From positions 1 through 21,064 of the forward strand of contig URTP01000016.1 of NCBI GenBank assembly GCA_900550835.1: a stretch of 21,064 nt of DNA, read 5' to 3'. How positions within the stretch are numbered: position 1 is the stretch's first letter; each line of letters starts with the position of its first letter. The notes under the pieces are model-generated. The model saw only the letters and a program-made list of their open reading frames with translations, was not told the origin of the DNA and made no database searches. This DNA comes from an uncultured Collinsella sp. Its GTDB lineage: Bacteria > Actinomycetota > Coriobacteriia > Coriobacteriales > Coriobacteriaceae. Positions 7,197 to 14,877 of this stretch are shown piece by piece. The translations under genes and the position numbers were made by a program.

Positions 7197-7961
7197 TTAG
7201 TGGCCCTTGATGGAGTTGAGGAAGTCCTGGGCGCGCTTGGTCTGGGGATGGTCGAAGAACTCGTCGGGCGTGCCGGTTTCCACGATTTGGCCGTCGGCCA
7301 TAAACACGACGCGGTCGGCCACGCGGCGGGCAAAGTTCATCTCGTGGGTGATGACGATCATCGTCATACCCTGCTGGGCCAGGCGAACCATGACCTCGAG
7401 CACCTCATTGATCATCTCGGGGTCAAGGGCGCTCGTGGGCTCGTCGAAGAGCATGGCCTTGGGCTGCATGGCGAGCGAACGGGCGATGGCGACGCGCTGC
7501 TGCTGGCCGCCCGAGAGCTGTGCAGGCACCTTATCGGCCTGCTCGGCAACACCCACGCGGCCCAGCAGGTCCATGGCGCGCTCGCGGGCCTCGTCCTTGG
7601 AGACGCCCAGCACATCGACCGGTCCCAGCATGACGTTTTGCAGTACGGTCATATGTGCGAACAGGTTGAACTGCTGAAACACCATGCCCAGCTCGGCGCG
7701 CATGCGGGCAAGGTCCTTGCCTTCCTGCGGCAGGGGCTCGCCTTCGATGAGGATCTCGCCCGAGTCGATGGTTTCCAGGCGGTTGATGGTTCGGCACATG
7801 GTCGACTTGCCCGAGCCCGAGGGGCCGATCACGACGACGACCTCGCCACGGTCGACCGAGAGATTGATGTCGTTGAGGACGTGCAGATCGCCGTAGTGCT
7901 TATCGACGTGTCTGAGCTCGATCAGCGGCTGATTGCCGGTGGAAGAGGTGCTCTGTGCCAT
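7197..7961 (-). CDS. Polar amino-acid ABC transporter ATP-binding protein (GlnQ/GluA type)
   Basis: A 254-residue ATPase of the polar amino-acid uptake family. Walker A is GPSGSGKST (46-54), the Q-loop is FQQFNLF around Q96, the signature is LSGGQQQR (149-156), Walker B is MLFDEPTSALDP and the H-loop is H206 in ITHEM. The FQQFNLFAHMTVL stretch is characteristic of GlnQ/HisP/GluA proteins. It energises the two permeases encoded upstream in the same minus-strand operon, 36 bp away. An AAGGAG ribosome-binding site sits 9 nt before the ATG. The first 12 residues are a variable Ser/Thr-rich extension. Confidence 0.95.
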   Translation of the reverse strand: MAQSTSSTGNQPLIELRHVDKHYGDLHVLNDINLSVDRGEVVVVIGPSGSGKSTMCRTINRLETIDSGEILIEGEPLPQEGKDLARMRAELGMVFQQFNLFAHMTVLQNVMLGPVDVLGVSKDEARERAMDLLGRVGVAEQADKVPAQLSGGQQQRVAIARSLAMQPKAMLFDEPTSALDPEMINEVLEVMVRLAQQGMTMIVITHEMNFARRVADRVVFMADGQIVETGTPDEFFDHPQTKRAQDFLNSIKGH

Positions 7962-7997
7962 GGTGCTCGGCTCCTTATGACTCTAAATGGTAAATCG

Positions 7998-8831
7998 TTA
8001 GCGAATGATGGCCGCGCCGGTCTTGTGCGAGACGTAGACAGCGGCCTTGTTGATCGCGACGTTGATGAGGATATAGATGACCGCGATCACCAGGTAGACC
8101 GACACGAGGGCATCGTAGTTGGTAATGAGCACGCGGGCATTTTGCATGAGGTCGGGGTAGCTCACCACGTAGGCGACGGTGGTGTCTTTGACGACGACCA
8201 CAAGCTGCGAAATCAACGACGGAATGATAAAACGAATAGCTTGCGGCAGGACGATTTTAAAGGTGATTTTAGCTTTGGAGAGACCGAGTGCCTGGGCAGC
8301 CTCGACCTGGCCGCGCGGTACGGCGTTGACACCGGCACGGAAGATCTCGGCAAGTACGCCGGCTGCGGCGAGCGCAACGGGAAGCGTGAGCATCCAAAAC
8401 GACGGCAGCGCAATCTTGTACTGGGGCAGTACCAAAAAGAAGAAGTAGATGAACAGAAGGCTCGGCACGCCGCGGAAGAAATCGGTGAGCACGCGGCAGA
8501 CCAGCTGCAGCGGCTTAATGTCGCTGGTGCGACCGAGCATAAGGGCAAGGCCGAGCACCAACGCGATGGCGCCGGCGGTGAGTGCGACTTTAACGGTGCC
8601 CTCAAAGCCGGCAAGCAGGAACTTCCAGGTGGTGAGGTGCGTAAAGAAATACCAATAGTGGACCGAAAGCTGACCGGTCACATAAAAGCGCTGCAGCACG
8701 AGGGCAACGAGCGCGGCGACGGCAACAAGCGAGATAACGGTGCCGATGCGAATTTTGGCGCGCATCTTGGGGCCGGGAGCCTCGTAGAGCGCATCGCGCA
8801 TGGTGAGCGCGGGGGAGGAGTGCTTGCTCAT
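7998..8831 (-). CDS. Amino-acid ABC transporter permease (GluD-like)
   Basis: A 277-residue HisM/GlnP-family permease. After a roughly 30-residue cytosolic N-terminus and one helix come a periplasmic stretch and the conserved core. That core contains the EAA-like loop ARAGVNAVPRGQVEAAQALGLSKAKITFKIVLPQAI in the form EIFRAGVNAVPRGQVEAAQA (about residues 162-181), which contacts the ATPase. The start overlaps the stop of the upstream permease gene by 4 bp (ATGA at 8831-8828), so translation is coupled. It is longer than the partner permease, as is usual for GluD compared with GluC. Confidence 0.92.
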   Translation of the reverse strand: MSKHSSPALTMRDALYEAPGPKMRAKIRIGTVISLVAVAALVALVLQRFYVTGQLSVHYWYFFTHLTTWKFLLAGFEGTVKVALTAGAIALVLGLALMLGRTSDIKPLQLVCRVLTDFFRGVPSLLFIYFFFLVLPQYKIALPSFWMLTLPVALAAAGVLAEIFRAGVNAVPRGQVEAAQALGLSKAKITFKIVLPQAIRFIIPSLISQLVVVVKDTTVAYVVSYPDLMQNARVLITNYDALVSVYLVIAVIYILINVAINKAAVYVSHKTGAAIIR

Positions 8832-9487
8832 CGGAGGATCCTCACCTTCTTATCGATGTAGTTGCCAATGTGACTCACCACAAACGCCGTGCCCAGGTAG
8901 CCGAGCGCCGAGATAAAGAACGCGGCGACGCCGCCGAGCGAGCGCGTGTTGATATAGCTCACCACGCCGGTGAGCTCCTGCGGTTTAAGCGGCACCTGAC
9001 TGCCGAGCGCGGTGGTGAGCATGACGGCGATAAAGAGGTTGGTCATGGGCAGCACGCTCGAGCGCAGTGCCTGCGGGATCACGATCTTGGCAAGGATGCG
9101 ATTGAAGCTCATGCCCAGCGAGCGAGCGGCTTCCACCTGGCCGACGCCGACGGTGTTGATGCCGCTCATAAAGTTCTCGGAGCCAAAGGCAGAACCCAAG
9201 AGCACTGTGGCGACGATGACGCAGGTGCGGTAGGGCAGGACGACCTTGAGCGGGGGCAGCGCATAGACGACGATAATGAGCAGCGCGATGCCGGGGATGT
9301 TACGGAAGACCTGGACATACAGGTCGCCAAAGACGCGCAGCGGCTTGAGCGGCGACACGCGCATCACGGTGACGGCGACGGCCAGCACCATGGCGATGGC
9401 AAACGACTCAAGCGTCATGCCCCAGGTTGCTAGCAGCGCGTCAATGTAGTTCTGGCCATAGAGCGACCAGAGCTCGGAGAGACTCAT
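8828..9487 (-). CDS. Amino-acid ABC transporter permease (GluC-like)
   Basis: A 219-residue permease of the polar amino-acid (HisM/GlnP) family, with about five helices and the EAA loop SGINTVGVGQVEAARSLGMS (about residues 109-128). It forms the membrane channel with the larger permease encoded immediately downstream. An AGG-type ribosome-binding site (GGGAGGTC) lies just before the ATG at 9487. The gene is separated from the binding-protein gene by 138 bp that contain a terminator-like hairpin, so its expression is probably lower than that of the binding protein. Confidence 0.92.
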   Translation of the reverse strand: MSLSELWSLYGQNYIDALLATWGMTLESFAIAMVLAVAVTVMRVSPLKPLRVFGDLYVQVFRNIPGIALLIIVVYALPPLKVVLPYRTCVIVATVLLGSAFGSENFMSGINTVGVGQVEAARSLGMSFNRILAKIVIPQALRSSVLPMTNLFIAVMLTTALGSQVPLKPQELTGVVSYINTRSLGGVAAFFISALGYLGTAFVVSHIGNYIDKKVRILR

Positions 9488-9508
9488 GCGGACCTCCCGC
9501 CGATAAGG

Positions 9509-9537
9509 AAAGGGGCTCCCGTGTGTACGGAAGCCCC
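9509..9537 (-). terminator. Attenuator/partial terminator between binding-protein and permease genes
   Basis: Read on the minus strand, GGGGCT-T-CCGT (9537-9527) pairs with ACGG-G-AGCCCC (9522-9512), an 11-bp stem with one U-G pair and an ACAC tetraloop, followed by TTTCCTT. It is positioned to end most transcripts after the binding-protein gene and let a fraction continue into the permeases, the usual way to make excess binding protein. Confidence 0.7.
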
Positions 9538-9625
9538 GACAACTCAGTAAGGAAACAGTTTAGCGCAATAAAGCGTACCGTGCGTTTCCGTATGGTTTCG
9601 TTGCGGCCGTTACTAGGCGCGTTGC

Positions 9626-10621
9626 CTAGGCGCCGATCTCGGGCAGCTCGGGAACATTGGTGTCACCCGTGCGGTCACCGATGCAGATCTGCCACAGCTC
9701 GGTCCAGGTGCCGTCGTCCTCAATCTTCTTAAGGAAGTCGTTGACAAAGGCGACGCCGTCGGAATCGAGCGGCAGGCCGATGCCATAGGGCTCCTTGCTG
9801 CCGAAGGGCTTGCCGGCGATCTTATACTTACCGGGCTCGCGGACTAGGGCGCTCTGCTGCATGTTGTTGTCGATGACGTAGGCGTCAACGCGACCCTGCT
9901 GGAGTGCCTGGCGGGCCTCCTCGTCGGTCTTGAACTCCTGCTGGCTGGCCTTGGGAGCGAGCTCCTCCAGGATGGCAGGGCCGTTGGAGCCGGACTGGAC
10001 GGCGACGTTCTTGTCGGCCAGGTCGTCGACGCTCTTGATGTCGTCGTTGTCGGCGAGCACCAGGATGGCCTGCTGGGTGTAGTAGTAGGGACCGGCAAAG
10101 GAGACGAGCTTCTTGCGATCGTCAGTGATGGTGTAGGTGGCAAAGACGGCGTCGACCTGGCCGTTCTGCAGGACGGACTCACGCGTGTCCGAGGTCACCT
10201 GGGTGATCTCGACCTTGTTCTCGCCCAGAATGTAGTTGGACAGGAGCTGTGCGATACCGGCGTCGAAGCCGCGGGTCTGACCGTCCTTCTCGTTGAGGAG
10301 GGAGAAGAGCGTGGAGGTCTGGACGCCACCGATCTTAAAGACGCCGGCATCCTTGACGGCCGTAGCCCAGGTGCTGGCGGCGATGGCGTCGTCATCGGCC
10401 TTGGGGCCGTCGTTGACGAGCTTGTCGAATGCCTTGGCGTCGAGCGTGGCGGAAACCTCGGTATCCTCGGAGCTCTTGGAGGAACCGGCGGCGGAACCCT
10501 TGTCAGCCTCGGCGCTGGTGTCGGAGCAGCCGGCAAGACCAAGGCCGGCGACGGTTGCGAAGGTGGCGGCGACGAAGCCGCGGCGGTCGAGAACGACCTG
10601 CTGGGAGAGGTTCTTGCTCAT
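9626..10621 (-). CDS. Polar amino-acid (glutamate/glutamine-type) ABC substrate-binding lipoprotein
   Basis: A 331-residue SBP_bac_3 family protein. The N-terminus has a twin-arginine motif (DRRGFVAATF, R13/R14) followed by a lipobox LAGC with lipid-anchored C32, so it is probably exported folded by the Tat path and anchored in the membrane. A Ser/Asp-rich linker runs to about residue 75, and the two-lobe binding domain follows, with motifs such as GFDAGIAQLL and a DAVFATYTITDDRKK segment typical of glutamate/glutamine binders. It is the first gene of the importer operon. A good minus-strand promoter (10694-10665) and a GAAAGGTG ribosome-binding site precede the ATG. The exact ligand is not determined. 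Confidence 0.92.
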   Translation of the reverse strand: MSKNLSQQVVLDRRGFVAATFATVAGLGLAGCSDTSAEADKGSAAGSSKSSEDTEVSATLDAKAFDKLVNDGPKADDDAIAASTWATAVKDAGVFKIGGVQTSTLFSLLNEKDGQTRGFDAGIAQLLSNYILGENKVEITQVTSDTRESVLQNGQVDAVFATYTITDDRKKLVSFAGPYYYTQQAILVLADNDDIKSVDDLADKNVAVQSGSNGPAILEELAPKASQQEFKTDEEARQALQQGRVDAYVIDNNMQQSALVREPGKYKIAGKPFGSKEPYGIGLPLDSDGVAFVNDFLKKIEDDGTWTELWQICIGDRTGDTNVPELPEIGA

Positions 10622-10664
10622 GGTAGAACACCTTTCTCAATAAAATCCCTAGCGGTTGAGTAGA

Positions 10665-10694
10665 GTTATACCCTATCGCGCTCAAATGGGTCAA
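10665..10694 (-). promoter_or_regulatory. Promoter of the amino-acid importer operon
   Basis: On the minus strand, -35 TTGACC (10694-10689) and -10 TATAAC (10670-10665) are separated by 18 bp. The predicted start is about 35 bp before the binding-protein ATG. Both hexamers match the vegetative consensus at five of six positions. Confidence 0.75.
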
Positions 10695-10737
10695 CACGAA
10701 ATAACTCAGAAACATACTTACCTTATGGGTTATTGTA

Positions 10738-10770
10738 CCTACCAAAAAAGGACAGGTTTATTTTGGCAGG
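10738..10770. repeat. Palindromic repeat A (GGACAGG-core)
   Basis: Arms CCTACCAAAA (10738-10747) and TTTTGGCAGG (10761-10770) match except for one pair. The 13-nt loop contains GGACAGG. It has the same plan as the neighbouring repeat at 10826-10864 and lies in a 467-bp gene-free stretch (10622-11088) that otherwise holds only a promoter and the dxs terminator. Confidence 0.6.
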
Positions 10771-10825
10771 TTTTATCTGGGCAAACGACGATTGTTACAG
10801 CTGATATAGCGTTTTGCGTGACCTA

Positions 10826-10864
10826 AAACCACCACAAAGGGGACAGGTACCTTTGTGGTGGTTT
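10826..10864. repeat. Palindromic repeat B (GGACAGG-core)
   Basis: A perfect 15-bp inverted repeat, AAACCACCACAAAGG (10826-10840) and its complement (10850-10864), with a 9-nt loop GGACAGGTA. Without a following T-run it is not a good terminator in either direction. It is probably a REP-like dispersed element. Confidence 0.75.
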
Positions 10865-10892
10865 GGGCTGGTACGGCGGCCGGTCTCGTTGT

Positions 10893-10955
10893 TTTGTCTC
10901 AATCTGTAACATCTGGACGGGCAAAAGGTCTCTATCTGTTACAGATTGAGACAAA
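10893..10955. repeat. Long palindromic repeat C (TCTGTAACA family)
   Basis: A perfect 19-bp inverted repeat, TTTGTCTCAATCTGTAACA (10893-10911) and its complement (10937-10955), around a 25-nt loop containing GGACGGG. It is homologous to the next repeat, at 10975-11035. Confidence 0.8.
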
Positions 10956-10974
10956 GGTTTGGGACTAAGACGTC

Positions 10975-11035
10975 TTATCTAGATCTGTAACAGTTAGACG
11001 GGAATTCGGGCCATAGATGTTACAGATTGAGATAA
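10975..11035. repeat. Long palindromic repeat D, degenerate copy of C
   Basis: Arms TTATCTAGATCTGTAACA (10975-10992) and TGTTACAGATTGAGATAA (11018-11035) pair at 16 of 18 positions, with a 25-nt loop containing GACGGG. It shares the ATCTGTAACA/TGTTACAGAT arms, the loop length and the loop core with repeat C, 82 bp upstream, so the two are tandem copies of one element family. Confidence 0.75.
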
Positions 11036-11051
11036 TCGCGCCGCGAAAATT

Positions 11052-11088
11052 AAAACCTCCGCAGGGGTGCTTCCCTTGCGGAGGTTTT
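11052..11088 (-). terminator. Terminator of dxs (potentially bidirectional)
   Basis: AAAACCTCCGCA plus GGG (11052-11066) pairs with CCCTTGCGGAGGTTTT (11073-11088), with one G-U pair and a short loop. The stem is flanked by A-runs on the left and T-runs on the right, so it can work on both strands. It starts immediately after the dxs stop codon (TAA at 11091-11089). Confidence 0.85.
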
Positions 11089-12870
11089 TTACTCGTTGAG
11101 TAGCCTCACGGCTTCGGCGGCCATGTTCTCGACCGTCATGCCGTTCTGAGCGAGCAACTCTTTGGGGTCGTAGCGGTCGGGGAAGCCCTTGGCGATGCCG
11201 AAGGTGCGCGTGCGCACGGGCGTGCAGGCCAAGTAGCACGCGACACGCTCGCCCCAGCCACCGTCCAAGATGCCGTCCTCGAGAGTGACGACAATGCGAT
11301 GCTCGGCGGCAAGGCTGTCGAGGAACTCACGGTCGAGCTCAGTTGCATAGCGCGGGTTTACGAGCGTGGCCTCGATGCCGTACTCGGCAGCCAAGCGGTT
11401 TGCCACGCGCTCGCCCAGCTCAAAGAAATCGCCAAGCGCGAGCACGGCAACGTCGCGGCCCTGGCGCACGACGTTGTAGCGCGCGACGCCGTAATCGTCG
11501 CCCTCGGCAGGCGCCAGATCGGGGCGGCTTACCAGGCCAATGCCCGGCACACGGATCGCTACGGGATGCTCGCGGTGGTCGAGCGACCAGCTCAGCATGG
11601 ACAGATATTCCTCCATGCAGGCCGGCGCCAAGTAGTGCATGTTGGGAAGACCGCCCAGCATGGAAATATCAAAGAACGAGAGGTGCGTCTCGGATGTGGT
11701 GCCAAAGATCGACGCGCCAAATACCAGGATGGTTGCGGGGGCGTCGTTGAGGCACAGGTCGTGCCACAGTTCGTCGTAGGCGCGCTGCAAAAACGTGCCG
11801 TACACACCAAAGACTGGCTTGGCGCCCGAGCGCGCAAGCGCGGTGGCAAAGGTCACGGCGTGTTCCTCGGCAATGCCCACGTCGACAAACTGCTTGCCTG
11901 CCGCGGCGCGAAGCTCGGGTGTAAAGCCCATGATGTAGGGCGTGGCGGCCGTGATGCCCACGACCTGCGGATCGTGCTCGATGGCGGCGCTGAGCGCCTC
12001 GCCCGTAATGTCGGCATAGGTGCGCGGCGCAGGCTCGCTCGGATGGCCCGGGCAGAGCTTGCGTCCAGTTGCCATGTCAAACGGACCCACATGATGCCAG
12101 CGCTCGGGGTCGCTCTGGGCTGGCTCAAAGCCCTTGCCCTTTGCGGTGGAGACGTGCAGCACGATGGGATGATCGATATCGCGCAGCTCCTGCAGCGTGT
12201 CGACCAGGGCCAACACATCGTTGCCGGTGTCCAGATAGCGGTAGTCGAGCCCCATCGCGCGGAAAACGTTGCGCTCGCAGGTGCCGTTGCTGGCGCGCAG
12301 CTCGGCCAGATTGCGATACAGGCCACCGTGGTTTTCGGCGATGGACTGGTCGTTATCGTTGACGATGATGATCAAGTTGCTGTCGAGTTCGGCGGCATTG
12401 TCGAGGCCCTCAAACGCCAAGCCGCCCGAAAGCGAGCCGTCGCCAATGATGGTAATGACGTTGTACGTATCGCCCGCCAGGTCACGAGCGTGTGCCAGGC
12501 CGCAGCCCAGGCTCACCGACGTGGAGGTATGGCCCATGGCGAACAGGTCGTGCTCGGACTCGTCGGGATTGGCAAAGCCAGAAGCCTCACCATAACGCTC
12601 CGGATCGATATAAGTGTACGCGCGCCCAGTCAGCGCCTTGTGGGCGTAGGTCTGGTGCGAAACGTCAAAGACAATCTTGTCGATGGGGGAGTTAAACACG
12701 CGATGAAGCGCAACCGTAAGCTCAACGACGCCCAGGTTGGGGGCAACGTGCCCGCCGACGGCGGCGGAGCTTTCGAGGATTGCCTGACGGATCTCGCCGC
12801 AGAGCAGCGGAAGCTCGGCGCGGTCGAGAGCCTTGACGTCCTCGGGCGTTGTCGTTTGCGTAAGCAGCAT
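11089..12870 (-). CDS. dxs: 1-deoxy-D-xylulose-5-phosphate synthase, short divergent type
   Basis: A 593-residue thiamine-diphosphate enzyme that condenses pyruvate and glyceraldehyde-3-phosphate, the entry step of the MEP isoprenoid pathway and a source of thiamine and pyridoxal precursors. The N-terminal TPP domain shows GGHVAPNLGVVELTVALH, GHTSTSVS (113-120) and the GDGSLSGG...ND cofactor motif (143-173). The transketolase domain has DVGIAEEHAVT, with presumed catalytic E335, and FGVYGTFLQRAYDE. Compared with typical Dxs (about 620 residues) several signatures differ: FDVSHQ for WDVGHQ, IAENHGG for the usual SISPNVG-type stretch, and TTSETHLSFFD for the GADGPTHHG region. This fits the shorter Dxs-like group known from lactic acid bacteria and clostridia. 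The ribosome-binding site GGAG is rather far (12 nt) from the ATG. Confidence 0.88.
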   Translation of the reverse strand: MLLTQTTTPEDVKALDRAELPLLCGEIRQAILESSAAVGGHVAPNLGVVELTVALHRVFNSPIDKIVFDVSHQTYAHKALTGRAYTYIDPERYGEASGFANPDESEHDLFAMGHTSTSVSLGCGLAHARDLAGDTYNVITIIGDGSLSGGLAFEGLDNAAELDSNLIIIVNDNDQSIAENHGGLYRNLAELRASNGTCERNVFRAMGLDYRYLDTGNDVLALVDTLQELRDIDHPIVLHVSTAKGKGFEPAQSDPERWHHVGPFDMATGRKLCPGHPSEPAPRTYADITGEALSAAIEHDPQVVGITAATPYIMGFTPELRAAAGKQFVDVGIAEEHAVTFATALARSGAKPVFGVYGTFLQRAYDELWHDLCLNDAPATILVFGASIFGTTSETHLSFFDISMLGGLPNMHYLAPACMEEYLSMLSWSLDHREHPVAIRVPGIGLVSRPDLAPAEGDDYGVARYNVVRQGRDVAVLALGDFFELGERVANRLAAEYGIEATLVNPRYATELDREFLDSLAAEHRIVVTLEDGILDGGWGERVACYLACTPVRTRTFGIAKGFPDRYDPKELLAQNGMTVENMAAEAVRLLNE

Positions 12871-13002
12871 CGTTGTGGGTTACTCCATGCGAATCGAGCA
12901 CCGGCGCTCCCTCGGCCGGCACAATTGCACAAAACAGTCTCGCACATTTTGGCGTTTGATATGTGACGGCGGCGCGGTAATTCGCCAACTGGCGGGGCAA
13001 AA

Positions 13003-13031
13003 CGTTTTGTCCGATGCCATACTGGTAGATT
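13003..13031 (+). promoter_or_regulatory. Probable promoter of the HD-hydrolase operon
   Basis: An extended -10, TGG-TAGATT, ends at 13031; the hexamer is 13026-13031. A weak T-rich -35 (CGTTTT, 13003-13008) lies 17 bp upstream. It falls in the 228-bp gap between divergent dxs and the HD gene. A convincing minus-strand promoter for dxs was not identified in the same gap. Confidence 0.4.
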
Positions 13032-13098
13032 CGATGATGATTTTATTCAATGCGTGCAGGCCGTGGCTTGCCGCCGTGAGCCGCTGGAAGGAGGCAGC

Positions 13099-13656
13099 AT
13101 GTCTGATGCCGTTCGTGCCGAGAAAATCGCGCACGAGGTCGACGATGCCGCCCGTCAGCTGGCCCAGGCGGGCCGCTTGGACCTGACGCACGAGTTTATC
13201 CAGCATGGCGACGTGACGGTGTATGCGCATGTGATTTCGGTGGCGCGGGCGAGCCTGTCCTTTGCCGAGTGCTTGGGCCGTGCTGGCATTTCGGTCGACC
13301 GTGCCTCGCTGTTGCGCGGGGCCCTGCTGCACGATTACTTTCTCTATGATTGGCACGACCCCGATCCGAGCCATCGACTGCACGGATTTCGGCATCCATT
13401 TTTTGCCCTGGCGCGTGCCGAGGAAGATTTTGAGCTGACGCCGCGCGAGCGGAATATCATCGTGCGCCATATGTTTCCGCTGGTACCGGTTCCACCGACG
13501 TGTCGCGAGGCATGGATTGTGTGCCTGGCCGATAAATGGTGCGCTCTGTGCGAGACGGTCGCCGGCCGTCTGCCGCGCAAAGGCGGCGCGAACGATTTGA
13601 ACGAGGGCACGAGTGACGGTTCGAGCAAAGATTCGAGCGAAAAGAGGAGAGGGTAG
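13099..13656 (+). CDS. HD-domain phosphohydrolase
   Basis: A 185-residue soluble protein with a complete HD-superfamily metal site: H44 in VYAHVISVAR, the HD doublet H78-D79 in LLRGALLHDYFLYDWHD, then H124 and D145 (CLADKWCAL). Small stand-alone HD proteins of this type hydrolyse phosphate esters or nucleotides, but the substrate is unknown. The last 25 residues are a Gly/Ser/Asp-rich, low-complexity tail. The start at 13099 has an ideal GGAAGGAGG ribosome-binding site; an in-frame ATG at 13054 is ignored. The stop is 3 bp before the GTG of the downstream membrane protein gene, so the two form an operon. Confidence 0.88.
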   Translation: MSDAVRAEKIAHEVDDAARQLAQAGRLDLTHEFIQHGDVTVYAHVISVARASLSFAECLGRAGISVDRASLLRGALLHDYFLYDWHDPDPSHRLHGFRHPFFALARAEEDFELTPRERNIIVRHMFPLVPVPPTCREAWIVCLADKWCALCETVAGRLPRKGGANDLNEGTSDGSSKDSSEKRRG

Positions 13657-13659
13657 ACG

Positions 13660-14679
13660 GTGGGAACCGCGATCGACATGGCATTTGACGGCGCGACGCT
13701 TGCCGCCTGTCCGCTCTCGGCGCTGATGCTCTCGTTTGCCTTCTACGGTTTTTGCGGCTGGGTGTGGGAGTCGACAGTCTGCGCCATGCTCAACCACGGA
13801 CGCTTTGCCAACAGCGGTTTTTTGCTGGGGCCGTGTTGTCCTATCTATGGTGTGGGCGGCATAGCCTGCTGGCTTTTGCTGCGCGGGATTCCGGATGCCT
13901 CGAGCCAGTTTGTTGCCGCGGCGCTCGTATGCAGCTTGATTGAGTACAGCGTAGGCGTGTTGTTGGAAAAAACAACAGGCGCGCGCTTTTGGGATTACTC
14001 GCACCTGCCGTTTAACCTGCACGGACGCATCTGTCTGTACTGGGCCTGCGCGTTTGGCCTGGGTGCGCTGTGTATTTGTCGTTTAGTGGAGCCGGCGGTG
14101 TTGGGGCTGCTTGGCCATCTGCCGGGGCTGATTGTGCGGCTGTCCGCCTTTATCGTCGCGGTCGCGATGATGGTTGACGCGGTGTGCTCGTTGGCGAGCT
14201 GGCGGCGTCTGTCCGATCAGCTGGAGCGCGTGCGCGCCGACCTTGCCGACCGCATCAACGAGTCGCTTGCCGATGCCTCGGACTCAATGCTCGAGCGCAT
14301 TCCCGAATCGACGATTGACTCGGTGACACAGACGCACATCCGCAGCCGTGCCGTTAACGCGTGGCTGGTCGAGCTGGGTGACGCCGCGCTCGATGCCCTG
14401 CGCGAGAAGGCTTCGATGCCGACGTTTATCGCGGATGGCGCTCGCGGCCTGGCACTCGCTGCCCGCCGCGTGGCCGATGCCGCGCCGAGTATGCCGCGTC
14501 CGTCGCTCAGTCGTCGCCTTGCCGGCAAGCGCATGAGCCGTCCAGTGCCGAGCGTGTCGCTCAGCCGTCGCGACCTGCGCTTCTTTAATGCCTTCCCGCG
14601 CTTGCGCATCAACCGCTACGAGGGCGTCATCCGAGCTACCGACCTCCGCGACCGAGCCCGCGAGCTGTTCCGGCGCTAG
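13660..14679 (+). CDS. CmpB-like putative ABC-transporter permease (PF06541 family membrane protein)
   Basis: A 339-residue protein. The N-terminal half carries about five membrane segments and the family signatures: FYGFCGWVWES (about 28-38), NSGFLLGPCCPIYGVGG (about 51-67), a second conserved block EYSVGVLLEKTTGARFWDYS, and FNLHGRICLYWA. The C-terminal half (about 185-339) is a hydrophilic, Arg-rich, probably helical cytosolic region that is not part of the core family. The family is annotated as a putative ABC permease, but no ATPase is encoded next to it and its function is unproven. Translation probably starts at GTG 13660, with AGAGGAGAGGG just upstream; ATG 13678 is an alternative. Confidence 0.8.
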   Translation: MGTAIDMAFDGATLAACPLSALMLSFAFYGFCGWVWESTVCAMLNHGRFANSGFLLGPCCPIYGVGGIACWLLLRGIPDASSQFVAAALVCSLIEYSVGVLLEKTTGARFWDYSHLPFNLHGRICLYWACAFGLGALCICRLVEPAVLGLLGHLPGLIVRLSAFIVAVAMMVDAVCSLASWRRLSDQLERVRADLADRINESLADASDSMLERIPESTIDSVTQTHIRSRAVNAWLVELGDAALDALREKASMPTFIADGARGLALAARRVADAAPSMPRPSLSRRLAGKRMSRPVPSVSLSRRDLRFFNAFPRLRINRYEGVIRATDLRDRARELFRR

Positions 14680-14746
14680 CTGGGACGGGCGCGCTCACGG
14701 CTCCCTTGCTTGCGTATTTCCCGTTCGTTTCGCGCCCGTTGCCGCG

Positions 14747-14820
14747 CCGTTTCCAAGATTGCGGCACCGTTTCCATTCGACAACGCGGCGTTTAACAACG
14801 CCGTATCTGGTCTACACCAG
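14747..14820 (+). promoter_or_regulatory. Leader of amtB with direct repeats and two small hairpins
   Basis: In the 198 bp before amtB, CCGTTTCCA occurs twice, exactly 20 bp apart (14747-14755 and 14767-14775). This two-helical-turn spacing is expected of a regulator binding one DNA face. Two short hairpins follow: CGGCGTT-TAAC-AACGCCG (14786-14803) and CTGGT-CTAC-ACCAG (14807-14820). Neither has a T-run. The repeats could bind a nitrogen regulator; on the complement each contains GGAAAC, loosely like half of an actinobacterial GlnR box, but the other half is missing. I found no convincing promoter hexamers. Confidence 0.4.
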
Positions 14821-14877
14821 TTGCCCCTCGGCCGCATTATGGGCGCCGACAACGTCCATGCGACCAAGGGAGAGCGA

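Noticed and set aside
7131..8861. 576-codon open frame on the plus strand opposite the amino-acid ABC genes
   Set aside because: It has no domain signature, a composition dominated by His/Asp/Gly/Arg, and lies antisense to two strongly supported ABC genes. It is a by-product of GC-rich codon use.
10738..11035. Possible CRISPR array
   Set aside because: The repeats are palindromes of different sequence and size with irregular spacing. There are no uniform direct repeats with unique spacers and no cas genes.
11299..12966. 555-codon open frame on the plus strand opposite dxs
   Set aside because: It is antisense to a clear Dxs coding region and has no recognisable motif or convincing ribosome-binding site.
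12880..14022. 380-codon open frame on the minus strand opposite the HD and CmpB-like genes
   Set aside because: Very Arg/His-rich, without family features, and it covers the divergent promoter region; both plus-strand genes have clear motifs.
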